Source: Fistulifera solaris (lineage: Eukaryota; Bacillariophyta; Bacillariophyceae; Naviculales; Stauroneidaceae). From it: DNA of 64,000 nt. Position numbers and translations under genes: made by a program. The stretch is from the NCBI GenBank assembly GCA_030295235.1, contig AP026129.1:930001-994000 (forward strand), given 5' to 3'. Below, in pieces: positions 11,028-19,847 of the stretch (its first letter is position 1; every line of letters starts with the position of its first letter). Below the pieces are notes generated by a model, which worked only from the letters and a program-made list of their open reading frames with translations, did no database searches and was not told where the DNA came from.

Positions 11028-11675
11028 ATGTTTAGTTCTGCTGCTGTGACCTCTTTGCTGGTTGCCTCTGTGGCAAACGCTTGGGTGATTGCACCCCAAG
11101 CGCAACGATCTTTCACTCGATTGGATGCCGCCGTCGGTATCTTCTACGGAACTTGCACGGGCAGCACCAGCGAAGCGGCCGATCTGATCCACCAGGCCTT
11201 CGGTTCCGGTGTCGCCGCCGAACCCATTGATGTCGATGGCCTTACGGACGATGCTCTCGCCGCCTCGTTGAAAGAACACGACGCTTTGATCGTAGGAGCC
11301 CCAACTTGGAACACGGGTGCCGAGTCGGAGTGCAGTGGTACGGGCTGGGACAAGTTCTATTACTCCAAATTGCCCGCGATGAAATCGGAGCTCAGCGGCA
11401 AGAAGGTCGCTGTCTTTGGTTTGGGTGACCAGAGCAGCTATTCGGAGTACTTTTGCGACGCTGCTGGTGAAATCTGGGATGTTTTTAACGGACTGGACTG
11501 CAAGATGTTGGGCGCCTGGAGCCAAGATGGATACGAGCACGAGGACTCGAAGAGCATCCGCGGTGACAAGTTCTGTGGCTTGTTGCTCGATGCCGTTAAC
11601 CAAGAAGATATGACGGAGGATCGCGTGAAGCAGTGGGTAGCGCAGTTGATCGATGAAGGAATCCTTGCCAAGTAG
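11028..11675 (+). CDS. Flavodoxin, plastid-targeted (copy 1)
   Basis: A single-exon 215-residue protein. The signal peptide ends SVANA before WVIAPQ, so an aromatic residue follows the cleavage site as required for diatom plastid import. The mature part is a long-chain flavodoxin, a small FMN electron carrier that replaces ferredoxin at photosystem I when iron is scarce. Seen are the phosphate loop (FYGTCTGSTSEAA), the Trp loop (APTWNTGAESECSGTGWD), the Tyr loop (GLGDQSSYSEYFCDAAG) and the C-terminal helix. The phosphate loop has Cys where copy 2 has Ser. Followed 350 bp downstream by a second flavodoxin on the same strand. Confidence 0.95.
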   Translation: MFSSAAVTSLLVASVANAWVIAPQAQRSFTRLDAAVGIFYGTCTGSTSEAADLIHQAFGSGVAAEPIDVDGLTDDALAASLKEHDALIVGAPTWNTGAESECSGTGWDKFYYSKLPAMKSELSGKKVAVFGLGDQSSYSEYFCDAAGEIWDVFNGLDCKMLGAWSQDGYEHEDSKSIRGDKFCGLLLDAVNQEDMTEDRVKQWVAQLIDEGILAK

Positions 11676-12025
11676 AAGCCTAAATATATCCTAAATATAT
11701 AGAAAACTGCTTTAGTTTTCTCTAATTATTTAGTCTCTCGATGATGTATCGTCATCGCCTACGTACGACGTAATCTCGCACTGGTTACGTCACATATCAA
11801 CATCATGTACCGTAATAGGCTTACCGGTACCGCTTTCTTTCATTTCTACTGTGGTCTCTAAAGGCAATCGTTCTGTCCTTTGCCAGCTGCTGTTGTACTT
11901 TCTAGGTTAGAGTATACAGCGGACGAGCTCTTGATCGTTGATAGTAGTAGATTGATGGATCTGAAAAAAGCGTTCTTCTCCTTCTTCTCTGTTGCTCTCA
12001 TAATGAATTCGTCTTCGTTTTCACG
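11676..12025. other. Spacer between the two flavodoxins
   Basis: No gene. Presumed terminator of copy 1 and promoter of copy 2; contains TACCGGTACCG near 11822, one of the dispersed intergenic GTACC motifs. Confidence 0.4.
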
Positions 12026-12913
12026 ATGCTGCAATTTGGTAAATACTTTTTCTTCATCTCTTGTCTTGCAACAGTGACAGATGCTTGGGGGATTTTCCCT
12101 CGAGCTCAGCGTTCCCTGACTCGTTTGGATGCCGCCGTGGGTATCTTTTACGGCACCTCCACGGGTAGTACGAGCGACGCGGCCGAACTGATTTATGAGG
12201 CGTTCGGAGCCGATGTAGCAGCCGAACCGGTCGATGTTGATACCTTGGACAAGGGTGCGCTCGCCGACGCGTTTGGGCAGCACGATGCATTGATCGTTGG
12301 GACACCCACGTGGAACACCGGCGCGAACACGGAACGCAGTGGCACCGGCTGGGACGAGTTGTATTATTCCAAAATGCCCGCCTTGAAAACACAGTTAGAC
12401 GGCAAGAAGGTGGCGGTTTTTGGTTTGGGTGATCAAGTCAGCTATGCGGAGAATTATGCGGATGCAACCGGCGAACTGTGGGACGTCTTTCAAGGTTTGG
12501 GCTGCACGATGCTGGGAGCATGGAGTCAAGAAGGATATGAGCACGAGGCATCCAAAAGTATTCGTGGAGACAAATTTTGTGGCCTTCTATTAGATGCCGT
12601 GAATCAGGAAGAATTGACGGGAGAGCGTGTGCAGCAATGGGTGGCACAGCTAATTGCGGAAGGCATTCTTGATAGTAGTGGTTTTTCGACAGCCACTAGC
12701 AGTGCCTCGGCGAAGGCTGTAGAAGAGGAACTTCCAGAGTTGAAAGAAATGGCAACAAACAGCCGTATTTTGGATGAAAACATTGCTCTTCACTCAAGTG
12801 GCGGTTTCAAGGCTCACGTCAATCCAGTTTCGGGGAGAACCATGTGGACCAGTGCAGATGGTCGCAAGTCATTTACTACAGTTGGGACAGTCAAGAAAAC
12901 AACAAAGCCGTAA
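12026..12913 (+). CDS. Flavodoxin with C-terminal extension, plastid-targeted (copy 2)
   Basis: A 295-residue paralogue of the upstream flavodoxin. The ATG at 12026 is preferred because it gives a signal peptide (MLQFGKYFFFISCLATVTDA) with Trp after the cut. The FMN loops are present (FYGTSTGSTSDAA, GTPTWNTGANTERSGTGWD, GLGDQVSYAENYADATG). After the normal flavodoxin end (about residue 215) come about 75 more residues: an Ala/Ser/Glu linker and a compact tail (GGFKAHVNPVSGRTMWTSA) that flavodoxins normally lack. Tandem duplication with divergence is the likely origin. The tail may dock a partner or hold the protein at a membrane; this is inference. Confidence 0.93.
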   Translation: MLQFGKYFFFISCLATVTDAWGIFPRAQRSLTRLDAAVGIFYGTSTGSTSDAAELIYEAFGADVAAEPVDVDTLDKGALADAFGQHDALIVGTPTWNTGANTERSGTGWDELYYSKMPALKTQLDGKKVAVFGLGDQVSYAENYADATGELWDVFQGLGCTMLGAWSQEGYEHEASKSIRGDKFCGLLLDAVNQEELTGERVQQWVAQLIAEGILDSSGFSTATSSASAKAVEEELPELKEMATNSRILDENIALHSSGGFKAHVNPVSGRTMWTSADGRKSFTTVGTVKKTTKP

Positions 12914-13341
12914 GATAGGCTTTTGATGAATAACTGGTAATGCCACTTTAGACTTACTATTTCATTCCGATTAAGAAATCAAAATATTCTTTCGTTTAAT
13001 TTCGAAGGAAACAAATGTATTGGCCTACTGCATCCGATTCGGTAGTTTACTGCAAAATGAAATTTGACCTTCTTACAAAGAGAGTTTCTGTGTGAATTAA
13101 GGTACAGAGCCTATCGCCGAGGTCTTTTCATAGAAGGAAACGAGAAATAATGGCAATTATTGTTTGGTTGATGATATTAACCGTTGACGGCCAAACGTGA
13201 TTGGTCGAAACTCGAAACACGTTCTTCGACAACGCATCCGGCGGGAACCGCACACTATGTCTTGACCGTATCTTTTCACAAACTGGCGATCAAAAGGAGG
13301 TAACAAACATAACACTTTCACATTCATTGCAGACAGTAACC
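12914..13341. other. Gene-free stretch upstream of the binding-protein gene
   Basis: Presumed 3' UTR of flavodoxin copy 2 and promoter of the next gene. A reading frame open from 13201 has no ATG before 13342 and is not counted as coding. Confidence 0.4.
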
Positions 13342-14796
13342 ATGAAGTTTCTTGCAGTTTGCTTTTCCGTTTTCGTTACCGCTCAAGCGGTTAATCCGAC
13401 TGAATGTCTATCGAGTGTTGATCCTGACTTTGATTACTTTCCGGACAAAGTATCTGCTGTCGACTCGAAGCTTTGGACTGTGTCTTATCACAACTCGTAC
13501 AAAATTCTCCGTAACATCGATTCAAATTCATCTTACCTCCTCTATCAGTGCGGAACCACCCCTCCCGCTGACTCAAACCTTTACGATGAAGTCATTCCAA
13601 TTCCCATCGCACCCAATGTCGCGATTGATGAGGTTGTTCATATTCCGATGCTGGAGCAACTGGGTCAAGTCCAATCTATCGATGTTTTCTTGACAGATCC
13701 GCAGTACATTTCGTCGCCATGTTTCCGAGATAAAGTTACCGCGGGAGAAGTGTTGCTGGTCGACCGCACAGAAGAAGATACAAGCCCTGATCTGCTCCTC
13801 AACCAGCCCAGCTCCCCGGAGCGTGTCATGGAAGTCTTGCAAAATGTCTCCGTTGCATTCGTTAGCCCCTTTCATAGTGATATTCCTGGGGTAGATACGT
13901 ACGTCAAGGTCAGTTTTTACGCCGAATTGACCAACGCAGCCATATTCGAATGGCTCAAGTTCTACAGCACCTTCTTCAACCTCGAAGCAGTGGCCAACGA
14001 AGCCGTCGAAGCAGCCGCGGATCGATACGAGTGTGTCACTGAAAATGCCGGGCGCATTCAAGCCGATTTCCCCCAACAGCCCACGGTTCTCTGGGCCTAC
14101 TACAGTGATTACTGCCTCGGATGGAGCGTAGCAAAATGTCCCAATTATTATTGCGAATTCGCGTCGGCGTGTTCCGCTCAGCTCTTGTCGGACGATGATG
14201 AATCGCAATCCTATTCTGTAGATGCATGTGGAACCAAGTTTATGAATGTCACGGAGTTGGTCGCTTTTGGCAAAGACGCTGATCATTGGATCTTTCCTGC
14301 TCCCAACTGGGACGAAACCAACGTCGAATTTGAGAAGGAGCTCTCTGTGATGAAATCAGTCCAGAACAAACAAGTCTTTGACTATCTCGGTGCGGGACCC
14401 AATGCTTGGTACGAGGAGCGCTACTCGAGCTACTACGATGTTGTCCAGGACTTTTGTTCTGTAGTGGGTACAACTTCTCCGCTTCCGGGGGGTCGGTGGT
14501 TTCGTAACGTCTTTCAGCACAAGGAGGGACAAGCCGGTGAATGTACGAGGGAAGGCGAACATTCCATTCTGCCCTATAACTTTGAATGTGTTCCAGCGGT
14601 GTTCGACTTGCCCATTGCAAGTCCGGTCGCAACTGCACCAGCTGGAAAGCCTGTTGCGGAATCTCCTATGGGGCAGCCGGTTGCAGAACCATCGACAGGT
14701 GGGTCCGTCGCAGAAACACCGTCAAGTTCAAGTTCTTTTGAATTGAATTATGCTTGCCTCGCTCTTATGTCTATCGGTGCTTTGATGCTTCAGTAG
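13342..14796 (+). CDS. Periplasmic-binding-protein-like surface protein (siderophore-binding FBP type?)
   Basis: A single-exon 484-residue secreted protein. The ATG at 13342 gives a clean signal peptide (MKFLAVCFSVFVTAQA). The body resembles bacterial Fe3+-siderophore/B12 binding proteins: WTVSYHNSYKIL, YLLYQCGTTPP, a hinge-like helix and a second lobe with VLWAYYSDYCLGW. Cysteines are frequent and several NxS/T sequons occur. The C terminus has a Pro/Ala/Ser linker and ends in a hydrophobic segment with no cytosolic tail (YACLALMSIGALMLQ), as in GPI-anchored proteins. Diatom ferrichrome-binding protein FBP1 is a binding-protein homologue used for siderophore uptake. Placement beside two flavodoxins supports an iron role. 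The ligand is not known. Confidence 0.7.
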   Translation: MKFLAVCFSVFVTAQAVNPTECLSSVDPDFDYFPDKVSAVDSKLWTVSYHNSYKILRNIDSNSSYLLYQCGTTPPADSNLYDEVIPIPIAPNVAIDEVVHIPMLEQLGQVQSIDVFLTDPQYISSPCFRDKVTAGEVLLVDRTEEDTSPDLLLNQPSSPERVMEVLQNVSVAFVSPFHSDIPGVDTYVKVSFYAELTNAAIFEWLKFYSTFFNLEAVANEAVEAAADRYECVTENAGRIQADFPQQPTVLWAYYSDYCLGWSVAKCPNYYCEFASACSAQLLSDDDESQSYSVDACGTKFMNVTELVAFGKDADHWIFPAPNWDETNVEFEKELSVMKSVQNKQVFDYLGAGPNAWYEERYSSYYDVVQDFCSVVGTTSPLPGGRWFRNVFQHKEGQAGECTREGEHSILPYNFECVPAVFDLPIASPVATAPAGKPVAESPMGQPVAEPSTGGSVAETPSSSSSFELNYACLALMSIGALMLQ

Positions 14797-15562
14797 AAGG
14801 TTGCGATTGCAGGGTCCACTGTAGAGCAATAATAGCCAGTAACAGATAACAGAAATTTGGTTGCTTCGTGTTAGTTCCTTGGGTTGCTTGAGATCACTGC
14901 AGAACATCTTGGTTCACTTTAAAACTTTTTGTACAATAAGTACTGCACCTGGTCCATTTAGAAACCAATTTCGTGCAGGGCATGCTTTGATCCGTGACTT
15001 TCATTGTTACAGCTTTAAACTTGGAGTAAAACTTCGTTTTCGATTGTTACATGCTCTTTGGTCCAGCCGCCATACCTCAGCATTGCAAAGTCCGAAATGA
15101 TATATTTCCCTACGAGGGCGACGTGAAATTGACGTTGACATTCAAAGAAAGCAACGTAGAACCGAAAACCGAAGTACGTACGATTCGAACGAACATTGCG
15201 CATTCTAGTCTACAAGTACTTGACCGTCATGCACTCTTGCTTTCCACTAATGTACGAAGGCGAATGCAAGCAAATACAGGGTACAGAGGTAAACGGAGCT
15301 CCGCCTTCATTTTTCTTGAAAAATTCAAACGAGAGCGAGACGGACGTACTTTATGTTTTTTAATTGAAAAATGTGAAGTTCTTTTCTTAGTGCAAGCGAT
15401 TATCAACGGAAATTCCCGTATACATGCACCGGTTAGGGTTAAAGTAACTATTCCTGAGTCCTTTGTTAACTTCACAATAGCTGTTTGGATCAATTCGACT
15501 ACGCAGAATTCAATTTTCGACTCCAAAAGTTCATCAGATCAACCGATCATTTGCTTTTCAGC
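14797..15562. other. Gene-free stretch before the retroelement
   Basis: ORFs here are short and lack family features. Contains an isolated GGTTAGGGTTAAAG near 15431. The left edge of the retroelement lies near its right end. Confidence 0.4.
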
Positions 15563-15735
15563 ATGGATAATCATGGTCCAAACGCCGAAGAGCCTCGGAA
15601 TCGGCGATCGGTGAGGTTTGGCGAAGATCAAATTCACTACGTCGAACGTCTCGAACCGAGTACAGAAGAAGAGACAGTACCGGCTATTCGTACTAGTCAC
15701 AGTGAATCTCAAAGTATTAAGAACGCTAGGGTTAG

Positions 15736-17105
15736 CCAATTCTTGAATGTGACAGAATCAATCCCGCTTGGTCCTCCACTTCCGTGTAGCTTGGTAGCCG
15801 TTGTTTCAATGGCATCTGATGAGATTCGAAGCGGTATCACTGGTGGGAGGTTGTCATGGTGTTCAAAAGCACTGTGCCCCCCGGGTCGATCAAGGTCAGG
15901 GACTCGCATCTCAGGGTGTTTTTCTTCTAACACGTCTATGACTTTGCCGTCCTGTTTTTTCATCGATTTCATCAGGGTCAAGTACACCGCCTTTTTGATG
16001 GGTAGTTTTGAGCTGTTGCATTGCTTCTTTTGTTCTTCCTGACTTTAATGTGAGGTCGAATTGTCGTGCCAGCTCTTCCATAGATTCTTTGCGCTTCCGG
16101 GAAGCGCGATGCGCCTTGTGTACAAAGTGTCCGTAAACAGTGCTTCGAAATGTTCGTTTGCCCACATGTCCATTCGGTCATTGAGCCTGTTCGTGATGTT
16201 CCTATGTCCCTTGACTGTTGGGCATCGTTCCAGGATGACAATGCAGAAGACAATTACTCGTTCAAAGTTGGCTGTTCTATGCACTCGGACATTCTTCATT
16301 TCTTCAACTAGGAGGTTTAGGAATCTTTTGATGTCGCACATTTAGACAGCATGTAGCTACGGGATGGGTAAGATACCAATTTGTAGTACCATTCTTGCCA
16401 TTTTGCATCAATGTCCGCTGGTATTCCTCCCGTGAGATGGGTGCCGTCGTTGTTATGGGGATGGTCTCCGTAGACTTCTTTGATTTTTCTGTGTGCCTCT
16501 TCTTCAACGAAATCCGGAAGGTCCGCATCGGGTTCAGGGGTAAGGAAAGGTTCATAATTGTTGTGCGGTGTAAAGCTTTCTCCCCTTTCTGCCTCAGAGT
16601 CATCATCCGTGTCTTCGTTTAGTAGTCTACCATCATCAATCTCAATACGGGGCATAGTTGTTTCGCGTGGTTCGGCTTCTTGTTTTAGTGCTGGTTCCCC
16701 ATTATTGAATGGAAGTGCAATAGTGTCCTGGGCCTGATTGATGTTTTGAGTATTGTCCCTTTGTCTGTTTTCGTCCGTGAGTCTAGTGCGATGGTGCCAA
16801 GGCACTTGAGCAGTTGTTGGTTGAACGACCTCGACGACAATTTCTCGTCCGTTGATGTTGTGAACGGAGGTGTCGTTGGTTTCCGTTGGTGCCGTTGGGG
16901 CAACGAAGTCTACAACAAGATCTCGTCCGTTAACGTTGTGAGTTGTGGTTGTGGTATCCGTAGCAGTTTCTTTGTTATGACAGTCAGCGCAGATACAGTT
17001 GGTACAATGGACTCCATTCACGTTTACATGCGCATTTTTTCCGTTGTAGACAGTGAGAGCGCCGACTGCAGTCACAGCATCGTGATCTTCTTGCTCATGG
17101 CAAAG
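15736..17105 (-). pseudogene. Inverted 5' segment of the LINE ORF
   Basis: Read on the minus strand from about 17105 down, it has a cysteine cluster (HCTNCICADCHN), an acidic low-complexity region, a segment ending LLEEKHPEMRVPDL-like residues (VIDVLEEKHPEMRVPDL) and, at its left end, GSGGPSGIDSVTFKNWL. In this RT family that last motif stands just before the RT domain, yet here the RT begins on the opposite strand beyond the other end of the segment. The coding sequence is broken in more than one place. Confidence 0.65.
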
Positions 17106-17107
17106 CA

Positions 17108-19345
17108 TCCCACGCTCTCAGAAAAGAAATGGCAGAATGGACGGAATGGATTTCTAATGGTAATCCACCATATGCAGCTATTCGGGCTCTGATGAATGCT
17201 AGATTGATTGCTCTAGACAAAAAGCCAGGAATTCGGCCTGTTGCGGTTGGCGAAATCTTCCGAAGACTTATGGGTAAACGGTTCTTAAAGTCACAGGATA
17301 CACCGCGACCGTTGTTTGTGGAAATCTTAATCTTTGCGTGGGGTTACCGTCCGGAATGGAAGGCGGTTCATGCAATGCACCAGAAATACATCAAGGCGCG
17401 CCAAGCAACAGCAGAAAAACAAATCACTCACTTGGAAGGCCACGATATATACCCTACAGCACTAGAAGTTCAAATGGAAGTTGAAGATACAGAAGAGATT
17501 TATGATTATGATGATTTCCTTGATGACGATCTAATTGAAGAATTTGTATCCGACCCTGAATTAATGCTTTTGGTTGATGCACGAAATGCATTTAATGAAA
17601 TCAGCCGACTTTCACTTCTCTGGACTGTCCGCCATCTTTGGCCACAAGGATCTCGATTTGCATTCAATTGCTATCGCCATGCTTCAACTCTCTTCATTCG
17701 GAAACAAAATGAATTTGCCATGACGATCCAAAGCAGAGAAGGAGTTGCTCAAGGAGACCCCTTGAGCATGATCCTTTATGGACTAGCTCTTGCTCCAATT
17801 ACCCAAACCATTCGCGCACCGAAGTCGATGACATTGTATCACCTTTCATACCGACGATGCAGCATTTGCAGGTAAAGCGTCCAGTATTGACAAGGCAATG
17901 CAAATTCTTATGCAACTTGGTCCAGATCGCGGTTACTTCCCAGAACCCGAAAAGAGTATTGTTGTATGCCGTAAATCCGACGAACAAAGCTGCAAGCTCA
18001 TTCTCGAGAAATATGGGTTTCAGTACACGCGGACATCGATACTTGGGAGGATTTATTGGCTCATCAGTCGAACGCGACAAGTGGGTTACGGCAAAAATCA
18101 ACGAATGGGTAAGCACTCTGACGACACTTTCCGAAGTCGCCAAAAGATACCCCCAAGCCTATTCAGGATTTTGTCGGTCACTCCAAATGGAATGGCAATA
18201 CGTCCAACGAGTCATTCCTGGAATATCTCATCTCTTTGCACCCCTTGAGAAATGCATCCAGAAGAAATTCCTCCCGGCACTACTTGGCGAAGATCAGCCG
18301 ATCACGGGTGACTTGCGGAAATTCTCTCTCTCAGCACAAAGGCAGCGGGGATTGGCATTTGGAACCCGGTAAAGACATGCGAACACAACTTCTCTACCTC
18401 ACAAGACATCACGAAACTCATCTCAAACAGTTTATACAGCAACACAGAATTAAACGTTGGAGAGCATCTTTCACATGCCACAGTAGAGAAAAACAGTGCC
18501 GCAAAAATCCGATTTCAAAACGAAATTCAAACGCTTGACGAAATCTGTATTGGAAGACCAGATGAAAGGCGAAGACTTCTTCGAGCAAAATCGACAGGAA
18601 TTTGGCTCTCGGTGCGTCCACAGACATTCACGGACACCGAACTCTCAAAAGACTTAATTCCGTGACAGTCTACGAATTCGCTCAGGACTCCCAATTCTTG
18701 ATCTCCCCAAGAAGTGTGATGGATGCAATAAACCGTTTACAGTCGAACATGCACAACAATGCAAAAACGGTGGACTTGTTATCCAGAGACACGACGATCT
18801 GAAAGCGAATTCATGTCTCTTTGCACGCAAGCCTTTGGACCCAAATCTGTTCGGGCGATGAGCCTACCATTCACACATTTGGCAACAGCAACAACAGTAC
18901 ACAGGTTCAAGAGCTTCGAGGAGATGTTTCGGCCTATGGCTTTTGGAATGAGAGACGAACGACCATTTTCGATGTCCGAGTTACTGATACCGACGCACCG
19001 TCATACAGAAACCGTGACCCGATTAAGGTTCTGGCTTCTCAAGAGCGTGAAAAGCGTAGCATGTACGGACCCCCTTGCCACGAACGCAGACGAGACTTCA
19101 CTCCCCTGGTCTTTTCTATTGACGGAATGATGGGACAACAGGCTATTTCAGCATCGAGACAGCTTGCAAGAAAACTTCAGCGGAAGTGGAACAAGCCATA
19201 CTCCGAGATCTGTGGCTTCATCCGGGCGCGCATGAGTCTTTCCCTGGTCAGGTCAGTTAGTATGCTTCTGCGAAATCCAAGAGAAGGAATGCCAAAACGG
19301 AATCCCCCTCATTGGGAAACGGGCTCGGGACTGGCCCTCTACTAG
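17108..19345 (+). pseudogene. LINE reverse transcriptase and C-terminal endonuclease remnant
   Basis: Begins with sequence around EMAEWTEWISNGNPPYAA and continues through the RT palm, thumb (RYLGGFIGSSVERDKWV, YPQAYSGFCRSLQMEWQYV), a CCHC-like knuckle and the endonuclease-like end (RKLQRKWNKPYSEICGFIRA). Motif C appears as HTDD instead of the usual YADD. The reading frame changes several times and holds stops, so no full polyprotein is made. Confidence 0.75.
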
Positions 19346-19847
19346 CGCACTAAGGCTAGGGAGTTAGAACCAAAGTTTACTCAGAGAAGTGTCAGACTGA
19401 AATATATGTGAATGAAAAGTGGAAAATTCAGTCGAATGTCAAGATTAGATTCTGACGATTAAAAAATTAGGAAGAAAATATATATGTGAAAAAAAATTAT
19501 CAACGGATAACTTGTGTGGGTTGTTTTGCGCGCCTCGGTCGTCACTTCGTCCGCGCGGCGTCTCGTCAACGAAAAATAATACTCCGGGGTAATACGCAAC
19601 GACGCGAGGCGCAATCAAAGGCAACAACACAGTTTGCGCCTTGTAGCTTGTTTTTACAACATTTGCAAGTCTCAATCAACCTGTTTTCAAGATTCTAATC
19701 AATCTCGCAGAGTGCTTCGTAAATCTTCGGAGTGGCTTGATATTTTTCTGGGTGAAGAAAGGATTCACTCATTCATCAAGTCTTTGGTTGAATTTCGGTC
19801 AAAGCAAAATCGTTTTCCCGTGTTTGAAGACACAAAATAATACAATC
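19346..19847. other. Region between retroelement and kinase gene
   Basis: Probably holds the element's 3' non-coding end and the kinase promoter. A-rich runs lie near 19458-19500. No gene seen. Confidence 0.4.

Larger units (their letters stand above)
15563..19345 (+). mobile_element. Degraded non-LTR retrotransposon (RT + CCHC + restriction-like endonuclease) with inverted 5' part
   Basis: The right part (about 17108-19345, plus strand) has a reverse transcriptase with LALDKKPGIRPVAVGE-like start, motif A (LLVDARNAFNEI), motif B (EGVAQGDPLSM) and a DD-containing motif C. It is followed by a CxxC...H...C zinc-knuckle remnant and a C-terminal region like a restriction-like endonuclease (FDVRVTDTDAPSYRNRD, ERRRDFTPLVFSIDG). 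That order is typical of early-branching LINEs of the R2/CRE sort. The left part (about 15736-17105) carries upstream coding sequence of the same family, but on the minus strand. No LTRs are seen. Several breaks and stops make it inactive. Whether 15563-15735 belongs to it is uncertain. Confidence 0.8.

Noticed and set aside
13201-13341. Upstream extension of the binding-protein ORF
   Set aside because: No ATG before 13342, and the signal peptide begins exactly there.
15425-15440. Interstitial telomere tract (GGTTAGGGTTAAAG)
   Set aside because: Only one full TTAGGG unit; too short to mean anything.
15051-15614. 187-codon ORF left of the retroelement
   Set aside because: Low-complexity free but no family features or ATG context; only its right end may belong to the element.
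16317-17108. Independent minus-strand gene
   Set aside because: Its neighbouring minus-strand sequence carries the pre-RT motif of the adjacent LINE family, so it is best read as the element's inverted 5' part.
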